Below, piece by piece: positions 36,040-45,105 of a DNA stretch of 51,393 nucleotides (position 1 is its first letter; each line of letters starts with the position of its first letter). The notes under the pieces were generated by a model. The model searched no databases and was not told the origin of the DNA. It worked only from the letters and a program-made list of their open reading frames with translations. Origin of the DNA: Chelatococcus sambhunathii. GTDB lineage: Bacteria; Pseudomonadota; Alphaproteobacteria; Rhizobiales; Methylopilaceae. Where the stretch lies: positions 1 to 51,393 of the forward strand of contig JADBEO010000028.1 in assembly GCA_031316315.1 (NCBI GenBank), written 5' to 3'. A program made the position numbers and the translations under genes.

Positions 36040-36849
36040 ATGGCGGGCGGCAAGGGCGTGGCGCTGGTGACGGGCGCATCCTCGGGGATCGGCGCCGTCT
36101 ATGCCGATCGGTTGGCGAAGCGGGGCCATGGCCTCCTGCTCGTCGCCAGAGACGAGGCGAGGCTCGCCGCGCTCGCGGGCAGGCTTCGCGCGGAGACCGG
36201 TGTCTCGGTAGAGACGCTCAAAGCCGACCTCAACGCCGCCGAAGACCTGCGCGGCGTCGAAGCGCGGCTCGCGAGCGACGAGACCATTTCGATGCTGGTC
36301 AACAACGCCGGAGTCGCGGCGGTCACGCCGCTCATTCATTCCGACGTCGAGCAACTCGACGCCATGGTTCGGCTGAACGTCCGGGCCGCGACCCGGCTCG
36401 CGGCGGCCGCGGCGTCCGCCTTTGCAGCGCGCAAGAGCGGGACCATCGTCAACATCGCGTCGGTGGTCGGGCTCGCGCCGGAGATGCTGAACGGCGTCTA
36501 CGGCGCGTCGAAGGCCTATGTACTCGCGCTCACCCAGTCGATGCATCACGAGCTTTCGCCGCAGGGCGTGCGCGTCCAGGCGGTGCTGCCGGGCGCGACC
36601 GCGACGGAGATCTGGGAGCGCGCGGGCCATTCCGTCGAAGCGCTGCCGGCCGAGATCGTGATGCCGGCCGGCGCGATGGTGGACGCGGCGCTCGCCGGCC
36701 TCGACCTCGGCGAGGTCGTCACCATCCCGTCGCTGCCGGATGTCGGCCAGTGGGAGGCGTTCGAGGCCGCCCGCGCGGCGCTCGGGCCCAACCTGTCGCG
36801 CCGCGAGCCGGCGTCGCGCTATCTCGCCGCCGCGTCGGCCGCGGCCTGA
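36040..36849 (+). CDS. Short-chain dehydrogenase/reductase
   Basis: 269 residues of the classical SDR fold. The nucleotide-binding motif TGASSGIG spans residues 11-18, NNAG 88-91, and the catalytic residues are Ser141, Tyr154 and Lys158 (YGASK). The arginine after the second strand (LLLVARDEARL) suggests NADP(H). The protein is cytoplasmic and its substrate unknown. It is first in a three-gene operon with the iorA/iorB-like subunits, and the next start follows 11 bp after this stop. Confidence 0.92.
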   Translation: MAGGKGVALVTGASSGIGAVYADRLAKRGHGLLLVARDEARLAALAGRLRAETGVSVETLKADLNAAEDLRGVEARLASDETISMLVNNAGVAAVTPLIHSDVEQLDAMVRLNVRAATRLAAAAASAFAARKSGTIVNIASVVGLAPEMLNGVYGASKAYVLALTQSMHHELSPQGVRVQAVLPGATATEIWERAGHSVEALPAEIVMPAGAMVDAALAGLDLGEVVTIPSLPDVGQWEAFEAARAALGPNLSRREPASRYLAAASAAA

Positions 36850-36860
36850 GGAGGACCTCG

Positions 36861-37307
36861 ATGTACGAGATCAACGTCAACGGCGAGACGCGCAAGGCCG
36901 ACGTCGACCCCGGCACGCCGCTGCTCTGGGTTCTGCGTGACACGCTCGGCATGACCGGCACAAAGTACGGCTGCGGCATCGCCCAGTGCGGCGCCTGCAC
37001 CGTGATGGTGGACGGGACCGCGCTGCGGTCCTGCCAGTTCCCGATCGAGCGCGTAGGGGGAGCCAGGATCACCACCATCGAGGCGATCGAGCAGGACGAG
37101 GTCGGCCGCAAGGTGGTGGAGGCCTGGGTCGAGGCGCAGGTCCCGCAATGCGGCTACTGCCAGTCCGGCCAGGTGATGGCCGCGACTGCGCTGCTCAAGG
37201 AGACGCCGAAGCCGACCGACCAGGACATCGCCGACGCCATGACGAACCTGTGCCGTTGCGGCACCTACAACCACATCGCCGCCGCCGTGCGGCAGGCCGC
37301 AGCCTGA
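36861..37307 (+). CDS. iorA: (2Fe-2S) subunit of an isoquinoline 1-oxidoreductase-like molybdoenzyme
   Basis: 148 residues with two [2Fe-2S] clusters: a plant-type ferredoxin site (Cys38, Cys43, Cys46, Cys58 in YGCGIAQCGAC and RSCQ) and the helical-bundle site (Cys97, Cys100, Cys131, Cys133 in QCGYC and LCRCGTYNHI). This is the small electron-transfer subunit of the xanthine oxidase family, in the two-subunit form without a FAD protein. Start ATG 36861 with GAGGAGG upstream. Family members act on N-heterocycles or aldehydes, and the exact substrate is open. Confidence 0.9.
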   Translation: MYEINVNGETRKADVDPGTPLLWVLRDTLGMTGTKYGCGIAQCGACTVMVDGTALRSCQFPIERVGGARITTIEAIEQDEVGRKVVEAWVEAQVPQCGYCQSGQVMAATALLKETPKPTDQDIADAMTNLCRCGTYNHIAAAVRQAAA

Positions 37308-37320
37308 ACGGGAGGCGACG

Positions 37321-39573
37321 ATGAACGATCTTTCGCCGCTCGACATGTCTTTGGCCGCGCCGCTCGTCCCGAACGAGGGCGTCGCGAACCTGTCGCGTCG
37401 CCGCTTCCTCGGAGGCGCCGCTGGCGCGCTTGTCCTCGCCGTCTCGCTGCCCGCCGCCCGCGTCCGGGCGCAGGCCGAAGGCGCCGGGGCGCTGGCGCCG
37501 AAGCCGGGCACGCGGGTGCCGGCCTTTCTCGAGATCAGCCCGGACGGACGCGTGCGCATGTTCAGCGCCTTCGTCGAAGGCGGCCAGGGCATCAACACCG
37601 CGATGGCGCAGATCGTCGGCGAGGAACTCGACGTGAACCCCGCGCGCTTCGAGGTGGAGTGCGCGCCGCCGAGCCCCGACCACGCGCTCGTCAACGGCCT
37701 GCGGATGACGGGCGGCAGCTTCTCCACGCGCTCGAGCTACGACGCGATGCGCCGCCTCGGCGCGACGGCGCGCGACATGATGATCCGCACGGCCGCGGGC
37801 CGGCTGAAGGTCCAGGACAGCGAGCTGACGACCGAGGACGGCAAGGTCGTGCACGCGGCCTCCGGTCGCTCGATCGGCTATGGCGAGCTTGCGGCCGAGG
37901 CGCTGCTGCTGCAGCCGAAGCAGGACGTTCCGCTCCGCGATCCGGCGAGCTTCCGCTACATCCGCAAGCCGGTCGCTCGGCTCGACGTGCGCGACAAGTC
38001 GACCGGGCGCGCCGTCTACGCCATCGACCAGAAGGTCGACGGCATGCTCTACGCGGCCGTGACTCACGCGCCGGTGTTCGGGACCGAGCCGCAAGCGCTC
38101 GACAACGAGCCGGCCGTGAAGGCGATGCCCGGCGTCCATTCCGTGCACCGGCTGCCGGGCGCCGTCGCGGTCGCGGCGGACAGTTGGTGGCGCGCCCGCA
38201 AGGCCGTGGAGGCGCTGAAGGTTCGCTGGTCCGAGCCGCTGAGGGACAGGCTCTCGGCTGTCTCGGCCTCGTTCTCTTCGCAAGAGATGCTCGCGGCGCT
38301 CAAAGCCGAGACCGCCGCCGGCCTGCCGTCCGAGACGGAAGGCGACGCGGACGCCGCCTTCGCCACGGCCGCCAAGGTGATCGAGGCCGACTACGACGCG
38401 CCCTACCTCGCCCATGCCCAGCTCGAGCCGCCCTCGAGCCTTGCGCGCTTCAACGCCGACGGGACGCTCGACCTCTGGGTCCCCAACCAGATGCCGGAGC
38501 TGTTCCAGGCGGTCGCGGCCAAGACCGCCGGCCTGCTCCCTGAGCAGGTGAAGATCCATTCGCCGATGCTCGGCGGCTTCTTCGGCCGGCACTTCATGTA
38601 TGGCCCCTCGAACCCCTTCCCGCAGGCGATCCTGCTCGCCAAGGCGACGGGCAAACCGGTCAAAGTGCTTTGGTCTCGCGAGGAGGAGTTCCTGAACGAC
38701 GCGGTGCGGCCGCTGAGCTTCAGCCGCTTCCGCGCCGGGCTGGGACCCGACGGAACGCCGACCGCGATCTCGGTACGCACCGTCGGCGAGGGTCCGATCG
38801 CGCGCTGGTTCGGCGCGATCTTCAAGAACCCGGTGGATTCATCAGCGGTCGAGGGCATCGTCGAGAAGCCGTACGCCATCCCGAACCGGAAGATGGAGTT
38901 CCTCAAGGTCCCGCACCCGGTGAACATCGCGTTCTGGCGCTCGGTCGGGCACTCGATGAACGACTTCTTCTACGAGAGCTTCCTGGACGAGATCGCGCAG
39001 GCAGGAGACAAGGACCCCTATGAGCTGCGCCTCGCGCTGCTCAAGGAGAAGCCGCGCCACCTCACGCTTCTGAAGGCGGTTGCGGATCTTTCCGGCGGCT
39101 GGAAGCGCGGCCCCTACGACGCGGAAGGCGGCAAGCGCGCCCGCGGCGTCGCCATGGCGTCGCCCTTCGGCTCGGAGACCGCGACCATCGCGGAGGTCTC
39201 GATCGCGGACGGCGAGGCCAAGGTGCACAGGCTCTGGATCGCGATCGATCCCGGCTCGATCGTCAATCCGGCGATCGTCAAGGCGCAGGTGGAGTCGGCC
39301 GCGGCGCTCGGCCTGTCCTCGGCGCTGTTCGAACAGGTGGTCTACAAGGACGGGCGGCGGCAGGCGAAGAACTACGACGCCTACAAGATCCTGTCGCGCG
39401 AGCACATGCCGGAGGTCCACGTCGCGATCGTCGAGAGCGGCGCGCCGATGGGCGGCATCGGCGAGCCCGGACTGCCGGGCGTGCCGCCGGCCGTTACGAA
39501 CGCTCTTGCCGCGCTCACCGGCCAGAGGATTCGCAGCCTGCCGATCGCGAACGCGAAGCTGTCGGGGGCCTGA
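37321..39573 (+). CDS. iorB: Tat-exported molybdopterin-binding subunit, isoquinoline 1-oxidoreductase beta type
   Basis: 750 residues, typical IorB length. A twin-arginine signal (SRRRFLGGAAGALVLAVSLP) starts near residue 22. Molybdopterin-binding signatures include SPMLGGFFGRHFM near 420, and the catalytic glutamate is Glu715 in GGIGEPGLPG near the C-terminus, as in xanthine-oxidase-family enzymes. With the (2Fe-2S) subunit it forms a periplasmic hydroxylase, and electrons probably go to a cytochrome c rather than oxygen. It starts 13 bp after iorA. The 147 bp after the stop contain a UUCG hairpin and no gene. Confidence 0.92.
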   Translation: MNDLSPLDMSLAAPLVPNEGVANLSRRRFLGGAAGALVLAVSLPAARVRAQAEGAGALAPKPGTRVPAFLEISPDGRVRMFSAFVEGGQGINTAMAQIVGEELDVNPARFEVECAPPSPDHALVNGLRMTGGSFSTRSSYDAMRRLGATARDMMIRTAAGRLKVQDSELTTEDGKVVHAASGRSIGYGELAAEALLLQPKQDVPLRDPASFRYIRKPVARLDVRDKSTGRAVYAIDQKVDGMLYAAVTHAPVFGTEPQALDNEPAVKAMPGVHSVHRLPGAVAVAADSWWRARKAVEALKVRWSEPLRDRLSAVSASFSSQEMLAALKAETAAGLPSETEGDADAAFATAAKVIEADYDAPYLAHAQLEPPSSLARFNADGTLDLWVPNQMPELFQAVAAKTAGLLPEQVKIHSPMLGGFFGRHFMYGPSNPFPQAILLAKATGKPVKVLWSREEEFLNDAVRPLSFSRFRAGLGPDGTPTAISVRTVGEGPIARWFGAIFKNPVDSSAVEGIVEKPYAIPNRKMEFLKVPHPVNIAFWRSVGHSMNDFFYESFLDEIAQAGDKDPYELRLALLKEKPRHLTLLKAVADLSGGWKRGPYDAEGGKRARGVAMASPFGSETATIAEVSIADGEAKVHRLWIAIDPGSIVNPAIVKAQVESAAALGLSSALFEQVVYKDGRRQAKNYDAYKILSREHMPEVHVAIVESGAPMGGIGEPGLPGVPPAVTNALAALTGQRIRSLPIANAKLSGA

Positions 39574-39595
39574 AGGGAGCGGCTCCTCGATACGT

Positions 39596-39609
39596 CTCGC
39601 TTCGGCGAG
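39596..39609 (+). terminator. UUCG tetraloop hairpin after iorB
   Basis: CTCGC-TTCG-GCGAG forms a 5-bp stem closed by a stable C(UUCG)G loop, 22 bp after the iorB stop, in the gap between the convergent iorB and hydrolase genes. It lacks a U-run, so it could be a weak terminator or an mRNA 3' end stabiliser. Confidence 0.35.
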
Positions 39610-39720
39610 GCCGCAGAGGCCGTGAGCTTTCCTGATCTTCCGGGCCGTACGCTCGCCGATGACCGCGCGTGGCCCTGCGCGTCGCCTCCGCGACAGATGG
39701 GCGTGAGCGGTCGGCGACAC

Positions 39721-40482
39721 TCATTTCGACGGCGCTTCAGCGGCCGTCTCGATGAGGTCGGCGACCGCCGCCGGCTGCGACATGAACAAGGCGTGGCTGG
39801 CCTTGATCTCCTTCACGGCGCTGCCGGCGCGTCTGGCCATGCTGCGCATCAGGTCGGGATGGATCGCCCGGTCTTCGGTCGCGATCAGCGCCCAGCTCTT
39901 CTTCGTCTTCCATGCCGGCTGGGTGATCTTGGCTTCGAAGCTCGCCTTTGCGGGGAGCACCTGCGAGGCCGCCATGAACTCGGCGTCGCCGGCGGGAACG
40001 TCGGCCGCAAAATCGGCCGCGAAGACCTTCGGGTCGAGGTAGAGGTAGTCGTCGGCGGTGGCCTTGAACCCAGCGGTCGCGGGCGGGGTCCGGGCCGCGA
40101 GGTCGAGCAGGTTCTCGCCCTCGTCGGGCTGGAAGGCCGCGACGTAGACGAGGCCGGCGACGTTCGCGGCCGACCCGGCCTGCGTCACGATAATCCCGCC
40201 ATAGCTGTGGCCGACCAGCACCGACGGGCCGTCCTGCAGGTCGAGGATACGCCGCGTCGCCGCCACGTCGTCCTTCAGCGACGTCATCGGCGGCTGCACC
40301 ACAGTGACGCGATAGCCTTTGGCTTTGAGCAGGTCATGAACCTTGCGCCAGCCAGAGCCGTCAGCGAGCGCCCCGTGGACGATGACGACGTTCCGGACGG
40401 GAGCCGCGGAAGCGGGCGTAAGCGCCGCCACGGCCAGCAGCGCGCCTCCGGCGAGCGAAAGCGTAAGTTGTGTCAGTCCCAC
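39721..40482 (-). CDS. Exported alpha/beta hydrolase
   Basis: 253 residues. A signal peptide (hydrophobic residues 8-24, TPASAAP cleavage site) precedes an alpha/beta hydrolase domain with VIVHGALADGSGW (oxyanion region), nucleophile Ser93 in VGHSYGG, acid in ATEDRAIHPDL near 206 and His in ASHALFMSQP near 233. This type resembles EstC/salicylate-binding-protein-2-like esterases. It is probably periplasmic. It ends 147 bp from iorB (convergent) and follows a secreted cupin gene by 55 bp on the same strand, so the two may be co-transcribed. Confidence 0.88.
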   Translation of the reverse strand: MGLTQLTLSLAGGALLAVAALTPASAAPVRNVVIVHGALADGSGWRKVHDLLKAKGYRVTVVQPPMTSLKDDVAATRRILDLQDGPSVLVGHSYGGIIVTQAGSAANVAGLVYVAAFQPDEGENLLDLAARTPPATAGFKATADDYLYLDPKVFAADFAADVPAGDAEFMAASQVLPAKASFEAKITQPAWKTKKSWALIATEDRAIHPDLMRSMARRAGSAVKEIKASHALFMSQPAAVADLIETAAEAPSK

Positions 40483-40537
40483 GGCGAAGCCCTTCGAGTT
40501 CGAGATTTTGGCGGAAGGTCTGGCGGTCGCGCGCCGA

Positions 40538-41053
40538 TCAGCGAGCCTTGCTCGGATCGTCGGCGGGATTGACGTAGTTCAATCCAAAGGGGCCGGTGCC
40601 GTTGACCTGGATCACCGCAGGCTGGTCCGTGGTCCAGAGCGAATGCGGCATCAGAGCCGGCAGGTAGAGGAAGCCGCCTTCCCGAAAGGGTTCGCCGCGG
40701 CTCTCGACCAACTTCTCGCCCATGTCATGGACAAGAGCGCCGTCAAGCAGCGTAACGGTCTCGTCGGTCGCGTGGGTGTGAGGGGCGATCACGGTCGAGG
40801 GCGGGATCTTGAGCCTCAGCGCGAACGGGCCTGGCTTCGCCGGATCGCCCATGATGACGCTGATCTCGATCCCCTTCGGCAAAGCGGCAGGCGCCGGCTT
40901 CCATTGAATGGCGGCCGCGTCCTTCACGGTAATCATCTGCTTATGGGCGGACGGGTCCGCGGCGGCCGCGGTCGAAAGAATCGCGGCTGAGGCGAGCGCG
41001 GCAAGACGCATGGCTTGTCTGATAGGCGATGGCGTTGCTTGCGCGTTGCTCAT
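40538..41053 (-). CDS. Exported cupin-domain protein
   Basis: 171 residues from ATG 41053. A signal peptide (MRLAALASAAILSTAAA) is followed by a single cupin fold with metal-type motif APHTHATDETVTLLDG and the second box FLYLPALMPHSLW. Metal binding by two His, a Glu and a later His is likely. Members of this group include small quercetinase-like or oxidative-stress cupins, but no activity is assigned here. Other possible starts are ATG 41011 and TTG 41092, the last with AGAGGG upstream. Divergent from the Lrp-family gene. Confidence 0.8.
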   Translation of the reverse strand: MSNAQATPSPIRQAMRLAALASAAILSTAAAADPSAHKQMITVKDAAAIQWKPAPAALPKGIEISVIMGDPAKPGPFALRLKIPPSTVIAPHTHATDETVTLLDGALVHDMGEKLVESRGEPFREGGFLYLPALMPHSLWTTDQPAVIQVNGTGPFGLNYVNPADDPSKAR

Positions 41054-41230
41054 GAGCTTGGCGGCCGCAGTGGTTCGAATATCGTTGGTCAAGGCGCTAA
41101 CCCTCTGATGCAGAGGGGCGAACGATAGAGGACACAGTAAGAAAGGTGCTTTCTATCTTGGCTTCCGAGCTTGCATGAAGCGCTGATTTTTGGCCAGTTT
41201 CTCAAAGAGACCTGCAAATCCGGGCCTACA

Positions 41231-41707
41231 ATGAAAGAAGCTTTCAGCGACGCGCTTGACCGTATCGATCTAAAGATTCTTCGCGCCCTTCACGCCGATG
41301 GTCGGCTGACGAACGCCGAGCTCGCGGTGCGCGCAGGCGTTAGCGCCGCCACCTGCCACCGGCGAACGCAGCGGTTGTTCGAGAAGGGTCACATCACCGG
41401 GGTTCGCGCTGATGTGGCGCCCACCTCGGTTGGTTTGGGGGCGCTGGTGATGATCGGCGTGATCCTCGACCGGTCCTCGCCCGACAGCCGCAACAACTTC
41501 GAGGAGGCGGTGCTGAAGGTGAAGGAGATTCTCGACTGCATTCTGGTGGCGGGCGAGTTCGACTACTTCCTCAAGATCCGCGCGCGTGACCTCGCCGACT
41601 TCAACAAGTTGCAGAGCCAGACGCTCATCGCCCTGCCGGGGGTCCAGAACACCCGGACCTTCTTCGTGATGCGAGAGGTCAGGGAGAACGCGCGGCTGAC
41701 GTTCTGA
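41231..41707 (+). CDS. Lrp/AsnC-family transcriptional regulator
   Basis: 158 residues. The N-terminal winged HTH starts with LDRIDLKILRALHADGRLTN and continues with ELAVRAGVSAATCHRRTQRL. The C-terminal RAM effector domain (about residues 70-150) has ILDCILVAGEFDYFLKIRA and LPGVQNTRTFFVMREV. The start is ATG 41231; the longer frame upstream lacks family similarity. It is divergent from the secreted cupin gene (177 bp between starts, AT-rich promoter region) and convergent with the flavin reductase. The target is probably the cupin-hydrolase pair. Confidence 0.9.
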   Translation: MKEAFSDALDRIDLKILRALHADGRLTNAELAVRAGVSAATCHRRTQRLFEKGHITGVRADVAPTSVGLGALVMIGVILDRSSPDSRNNFEEAVLKVKEILDCILVAGEFDYFLKIRARDLADFNKLQSQTLIALPGVQNTRTFFVMREVRENARLTF

Positions 41708-41806
41708 TCGCTCTAATGGGCAGCCGTCAGACGGTCGGTATGGCCCAGCCGTCGATGACGAACTCGGCCCGCCGTGGATTGCGGCGGCGAGGTCCGAAGC
41801 AACCGC

Positions 41807-42328
41807 TCACCGGCAAGAGATCGGCGCAAGACTCTGGAACGCCCCATCGCAATAGGCGAGCGGCGCGGCGTCGCTGGTCTGCGCGAGCAGGACGCGGCCC
41901 ACGAAGATCGTATGCGTGGCTTCGTCGTGCTGACTTTGCACCACGCATTCGAGATGCGCCGCGCAGCCTTCAAGCAGCGGGCAGCCGGTCGCGCCAATGC
42001 GGTGGGGCGCGGCCTCGAACGTCTTGCCATCGCGGCCCGCGAAATAGCTTGCGATCTGGGCTTGGTCGTCGCCCAGGAAGTTCAGAGCGAACGCGCGGCC
42101 GCGCGCGATGACGCCGTGCGAGGCGCTCGACCGGTTGACGACCACAAGCACCAATGGCGGCTCGGCGCTCACGCTGCAGACCGCGGTTGCGGTCATGCCG
42201 TTGACCGTCGCGCCATGGCGGCTCGTCACGACCGTCACGCCGGCCGCGAGCCGCCGCATTGCAGACTTGAACGCGGCCGGATCCAGATCGGGCTCCGGCG
42301 CGGCGCGCGTGGCGGCGGCCTGACTCAC
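41807..42328 (-). CDS. Flavin reductase-like protein, partner of the LLM monooxygenase
   Basis: 173 residues of the flavin reductase (split-barrel FMN-binding) family: MRRLAAGVTVVTSRHGATVN, GMTATAVCSVSAEPPLVLVV, FALNFLGDDQ and the HTIFVGRVLLAQ ending. It would use NAD(P)H to supply reduced FMN to the LLM monooxygenase whose stop overlaps its start (ATGA, 42325-42328). The pair forms a two-component monooxygenase. The 99 bp to the convergent Lrp gene hold no gene. Confidence 0.9.
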   Translation of the reverse strand: MSQAAATRAAPEPDLDPAAFKSAMRRLAAGVTVVTSRHGATVNGMTATAVCSVSAEPPLVLVVVNRSSASHGVIARGRAFALNFLGDDQAQIASYFAGRDGKTFEAAPHRIGATGCPLLEGCAAHLECVVQSQHDEATHTIFVGRVLLAQTSDAAPLAYCDGAFQSLAPISCR

Positions 42329-43656
42329 GGCCGCGCCTCGGCGGTCCCGAGCCGATCGCGTAGCGAGCCGGCCTCGTAGGAGGTTCGCGCGCGGCCCCGC
42401 GCCCGCAGAATCGGCACGACCTTGTCCACGAAAGTGTCGAAGGTGTCGGGCAGGAAGGCGGGCGAGATGACGAAGCCGTCAGCAGCGCCGGAATCCACGA
42501 TCGCGATCAGCTCGTCCGCAACGTCCTCCGCGGTGCCGACGAGGCGAGGGCACATCACGCCACGACCATAGATCTTGCCCGCGTCCGCGATCGTCATCGA
42601 GCCGCCTCCAGCGATCGAGCGCAGGGCCGCGAGATTGCCCTGGCTGCCGGTGTCCGCGATCTCGTCGATGGTCGCGTCGAGCGGCAGCGCCCCGAAGTCT
42701 GAGTTAGCGTGGGCCGCGAGCGTCGAGAGACCAACGCGCGGGTCGATCAGGCTGTCATGCAGGTCGCGCTTGGCTTCGGCCTCGGCGCGGGTGTCGCCGA
42801 TGAAGGGCATCATGGCCATCATCACCTTGGCGGCGTCGGGGGCGCGGCCTGCGGTTTCGAGGGCCGCGCGGACGTCTTTGGTGAAGGCCGTCATGCGCGT
42901 GATGTTCGGCTGCAGCGCGAAGATGACCTCCGACCAGCGCGCCGCGAACGCCTTGCCGCGGCCCGACGAGCCCGCCTGGATGATGAGCGGACGCCCCTGC
43001 GGGCTTCGCGGGATGTTGAGCGGCCCCCGCGCCTGGAACCAGCGGCCCTTGTGGTTGGCGTAATGAACTTTGGCGGGGTCCGCGTAGACGCCTGCCGCAC
43101 GATCGAGCACCAGCGCATCCGGTTCCCAGCTGTCCCAGAGCTTGAACGCGACCTCCATGAACTCGTCGGCGCGGTCGTAGCGCTCGTCATGGTTTAGGTG
43201 CGGCACGTCGCCGAAGTTGAGCGCCTCGCCGTCATTCATCGAGGTCACGACGTTCCACGCCGCGCGCCCGCCGGAGATGTGGTCGAGGGTCGCGAACTCA
43301 CGCGCGATGTTGAAGGGCGCGTCATAGGTGGTGGATCGCGTCGCGCCGAGGCCGAGATGCTTGGTCACGGCCGCCATCGCGCCGAGAATCGGCAGCGGGT
43401 CCATGCGGGTGGCGTCCTGGTCGCCGAGACGCAGCCCCATCTCGTGGCTGTCGTTGTAGCGGTCTGCGATCGCGAGCCGGTCGGCGAAGAACACGAAGTC
43501 GAAGAAGCCTCGCTCCAGCGTCTTCGCGATCCCCGCATAATGCGCCAAGCTTAGAAACGGCGTCTCATGCGCCGGATTGCGCCAAATCGCGTGACTGTGA
43601 ACCACCGGGCCGGCGACCAGAAATCCGCAAAAATGGATCGTTTGTTGATCAGTCAT
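42325..43656 (-). CDS. LLM-class flavin-dependent monooxygenase, NtaA/DszA-like
   Basis: 443 residues, full length for the nitrilotriacetate monooxygenase A subgroup (NtaA/SnaA/DszA). Family motifs include HSHAIWRNP near residue 20, GFFDFVFFADRLAI near 50, LDHISGGRAAWNVVTS near 125, YDRADEFMEVAFKLWDSWEPDA near 165, NIPRSPQGRPLIIQAGSSGRG near 215 and YGRGVMCPRLVGTAEDVADE near 375. It uses reduced FMN and O2 to oxidise N- or S-containing organics. A 27-bp element shared with the distal LysR promoter lies 98 bp upstream. Confidence 0.93.
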   Translation of the reverse strand: MTDQQTIHFCGFLVAGPVVHSHAIWRNPAHETPFLSLAHYAGIAKTLERGFFDFVFFADRLAIADRYNDSHEMGLRLGDQDATRMDPLPILGAMAAVTKHLGLGATRSTTYDAPFNIAREFATLDHISGGRAAWNVVTSMNDGEALNFGDVPHLNHDERYDRADEFMEVAFKLWDSWEPDALVLDRAAGVYADPAKVHYANHKGRWFQARGPLNIPRSPQGRPLIIQAGSSGRGKAFAARWSEVIFALQPNITRMTAFTKDVRAALETAGRAPDAAKVMMAMMPFIGDTRAEAEAKRDLHDSLIDPRVGLSTLAAHANSDFGALPLDATIDEIADTGSQGNLAALRSIAGGGSMTIADAGKIYGRGVMCPRLVGTAEDVADELIAIVDSGAADGFVISPAFLPDTFDTFVDKVVPILRARGRARTSYEAGSLRDRLGTAEARP

Positions 43657-43753
43657 CTTCGGTTTTCTCGGATCATGTATTTTTTTTAGTTGTACTTATG
43701 TCGAACGCTAAGCTCGATCACTTCAGAGACCGTAGTAATCAAATCGCGCAAAG

Positions 43754-43780
43754 GCAAATTTATATTGTTTTTCACAAAGC
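43754..43780 (+). promoter_or_regulatory. Shared 27-bp operator-like element, copy 1
   Basis: GCAAATTTATATTG, five variable bases, then CACAAAGC; 25 of 27 bases match the element at 49095-49121 in the same orientation. It lies 98 bp upstream of the LLM monooxygenase start and 77 bp past the end of the ABC operon. The intergenic region (43657-43856) is clearly AT-rich, with an uninterrupted run of at least eight T near 43680, fitting a promoter region for the monooxygenase and reductase pair. Probable binding site of the LysR regulator at 49142. Confidence 0.6.
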
Positions 43781-43856
43781 AAAGTTTTGGTTATGACAGG
43801 CGGCGCCCCGGTCCGCAGTGAAAGATCGTCGTTGTTCCGGAGCGCCTTGGGTCTGC

Positions 43857-45092
43857 TCAGCTGACGACGCCGAACGGCGTGTTCTTGCCGCCCTTGATCA
43901 GCTGCACGTAGAAGGAGCGGTTCAACGAATCTCCCTTCTCGTCGAAGTCGCAGGTGCAGCCTGCGCCGTTGAAATTGATCTTCGTGCCGGCCCTGATCAT
44001 CTTCAGCGCCTCGACGATGTCGTCCACGGCCTCGCCGGGCGGGTTGCAGACTTCGCGGACCGACTTGGTCCAGACCGCCGCTTCCTGGGTCTTGGCGTGC
44101 TCCATCGCGAGCACGGCGATCGAGACCTGGTCCCAGGCGTTGCCGGCGAACAGGAACACCGTGCCTTCGGGCGCGCCCATGGCCTTGACGAACCTGGCGT
44201 AGGACGGGCTGTCGATCGGCGGGGCCGGCTGCAGGTGGTAGATGCCTTCGGCGACCTCGGGGCCGACCGCCTGCAGGAACTTGCCCTCGGCGTCCGCGCC
44301 CGTGCCGAGCGAGACGACCTTGGACGTGAAGCCGCCGCGGAAGATCTCCTTTGAGATCGACACCATGTCGGTCAGCAGCGGCAGCACGAACACCGCGTCG
44401 GGCTCGGGGCCGAAGGCCTTCTCGACCTCGGCGCGATAGGAAGCCTGGTCGGGGTTGTACATCACGACGTCGAGCACCTCGCCGCCGATCTTCTTCATCT
44501 CCGCCTTGAACGGCTCGACCATGGCTACGATGAACGGGTTCTGCTGGGCCAGAACCGTGACCTTCTTGGCCCCGATCTTCTCCATCACCTTGGCGCCGGC
44601 CGGACCCCACTGGCTGGACTTGGCCTGCAGGCGGTAGATCAGCCCCTTGGTGTCGCCTTCCGTCACCGCGTTGGCCGCGCAGGACAGCATCTGCACCTTG
44701 TTGGCGGCGAGGATCACGGGCTTGGCCGCCAGCGCCTCCGGACTGCCCCAGAAGCCGCCGACCATCTCGACCTTGTTGACCTCGAGCAGCTTCTTGGACG
44801 CCGCGACGCTCGCCGTCGCGCTGGTCTCGCTGTCCTCGATGAACAGCCTGATCTTGCGGCCGCCCATGACGCCGCCGGCCTCGTTGACCTTGGAGGCGAC
44901 GAGTTCGGCCGCCTGCTTCATCGCCGGGCCGTAGGCGCCGGTCGCGCCCGAGAACGGCAGCACCAGCCCGATCGGCACGTCGCCGGCCGCGCTCTGGGCG
45001 ATCGCCGGCCGGCCGAGCGCCGCGACGAGCGGAAGCGAGCCGACGCCGGCCAGCACGGTACGCCTGTCCACCACGAATTTGCCGTCGTTCAT
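43857..45092 (-). CDS. Branched-chain-type ABC transporter substrate-binding protein
   Basis: 411 residues. A Tat-like signal (VDRRTVLAGVGSLPLVAALG, ending in AIAQ) is followed by a type I periplasmic-binding fold of the Leu/Ile/Val family: VPIGLVLPFSGATGAYGPAM, GRKIRLFIEDSETS, VEMVGGFWGSPEAL and PDAVFVLPLLTDM. It would capture the solute in the periplasm for the LivHMGF-type permease. A cysteine pair (GCTCDF) near the C-terminus is unusual and may form a disulfide. Start ATG 45092 with AAGGA upstream. Last gene of the ABC operon. Confidence 0.92.
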   Translation of the reverse strand: MNDGKFVVDRRTVLAGVGSLPLVAALGRPAIAQSAAGDVPIGLVLPFSGATGAYGPAMKQAAELVASKVNEAGGVMGGRKIRLFIEDSETSATASVAASKKLLEVNKVEMVGGFWGSPEALAAKPVILAANKVQMLSCAANAVTEGDTKGLIYRLQAKSSQWGPAGAKVMEKIGAKKVTVLAQQNPFIVAMVEPFKAEMKKIGGEVLDVVMYNPDQASYRAEVEKAFGPEPDAVFVLPLLTDMVSISKEIFRGGFTSKVVSLGTGADAEGKFLQAVGPEVAEGIYHLQPAPPIDSPSYARFVKAMGAPEGTVFLFAGNAWDQVSIAVLAMEHAKTQEAAVWTKSVREVCNPPGEAVDDIVEALKMIRAGTKINFNGAGCTCDFDEKGDSLNRSFYVQLIKGGKNTPFGVVS

Positions 45093-45105
45093 CGGTGCGT
45101 CCTTC

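Noticed and set aside
43677-43690. T-run near 43680 as an intrinsic terminator
   Set aside because: No GC-rich stem precedes it on the plus strand, and on the minus strand it reads as an A-run in the promoter region of the LLM gene.
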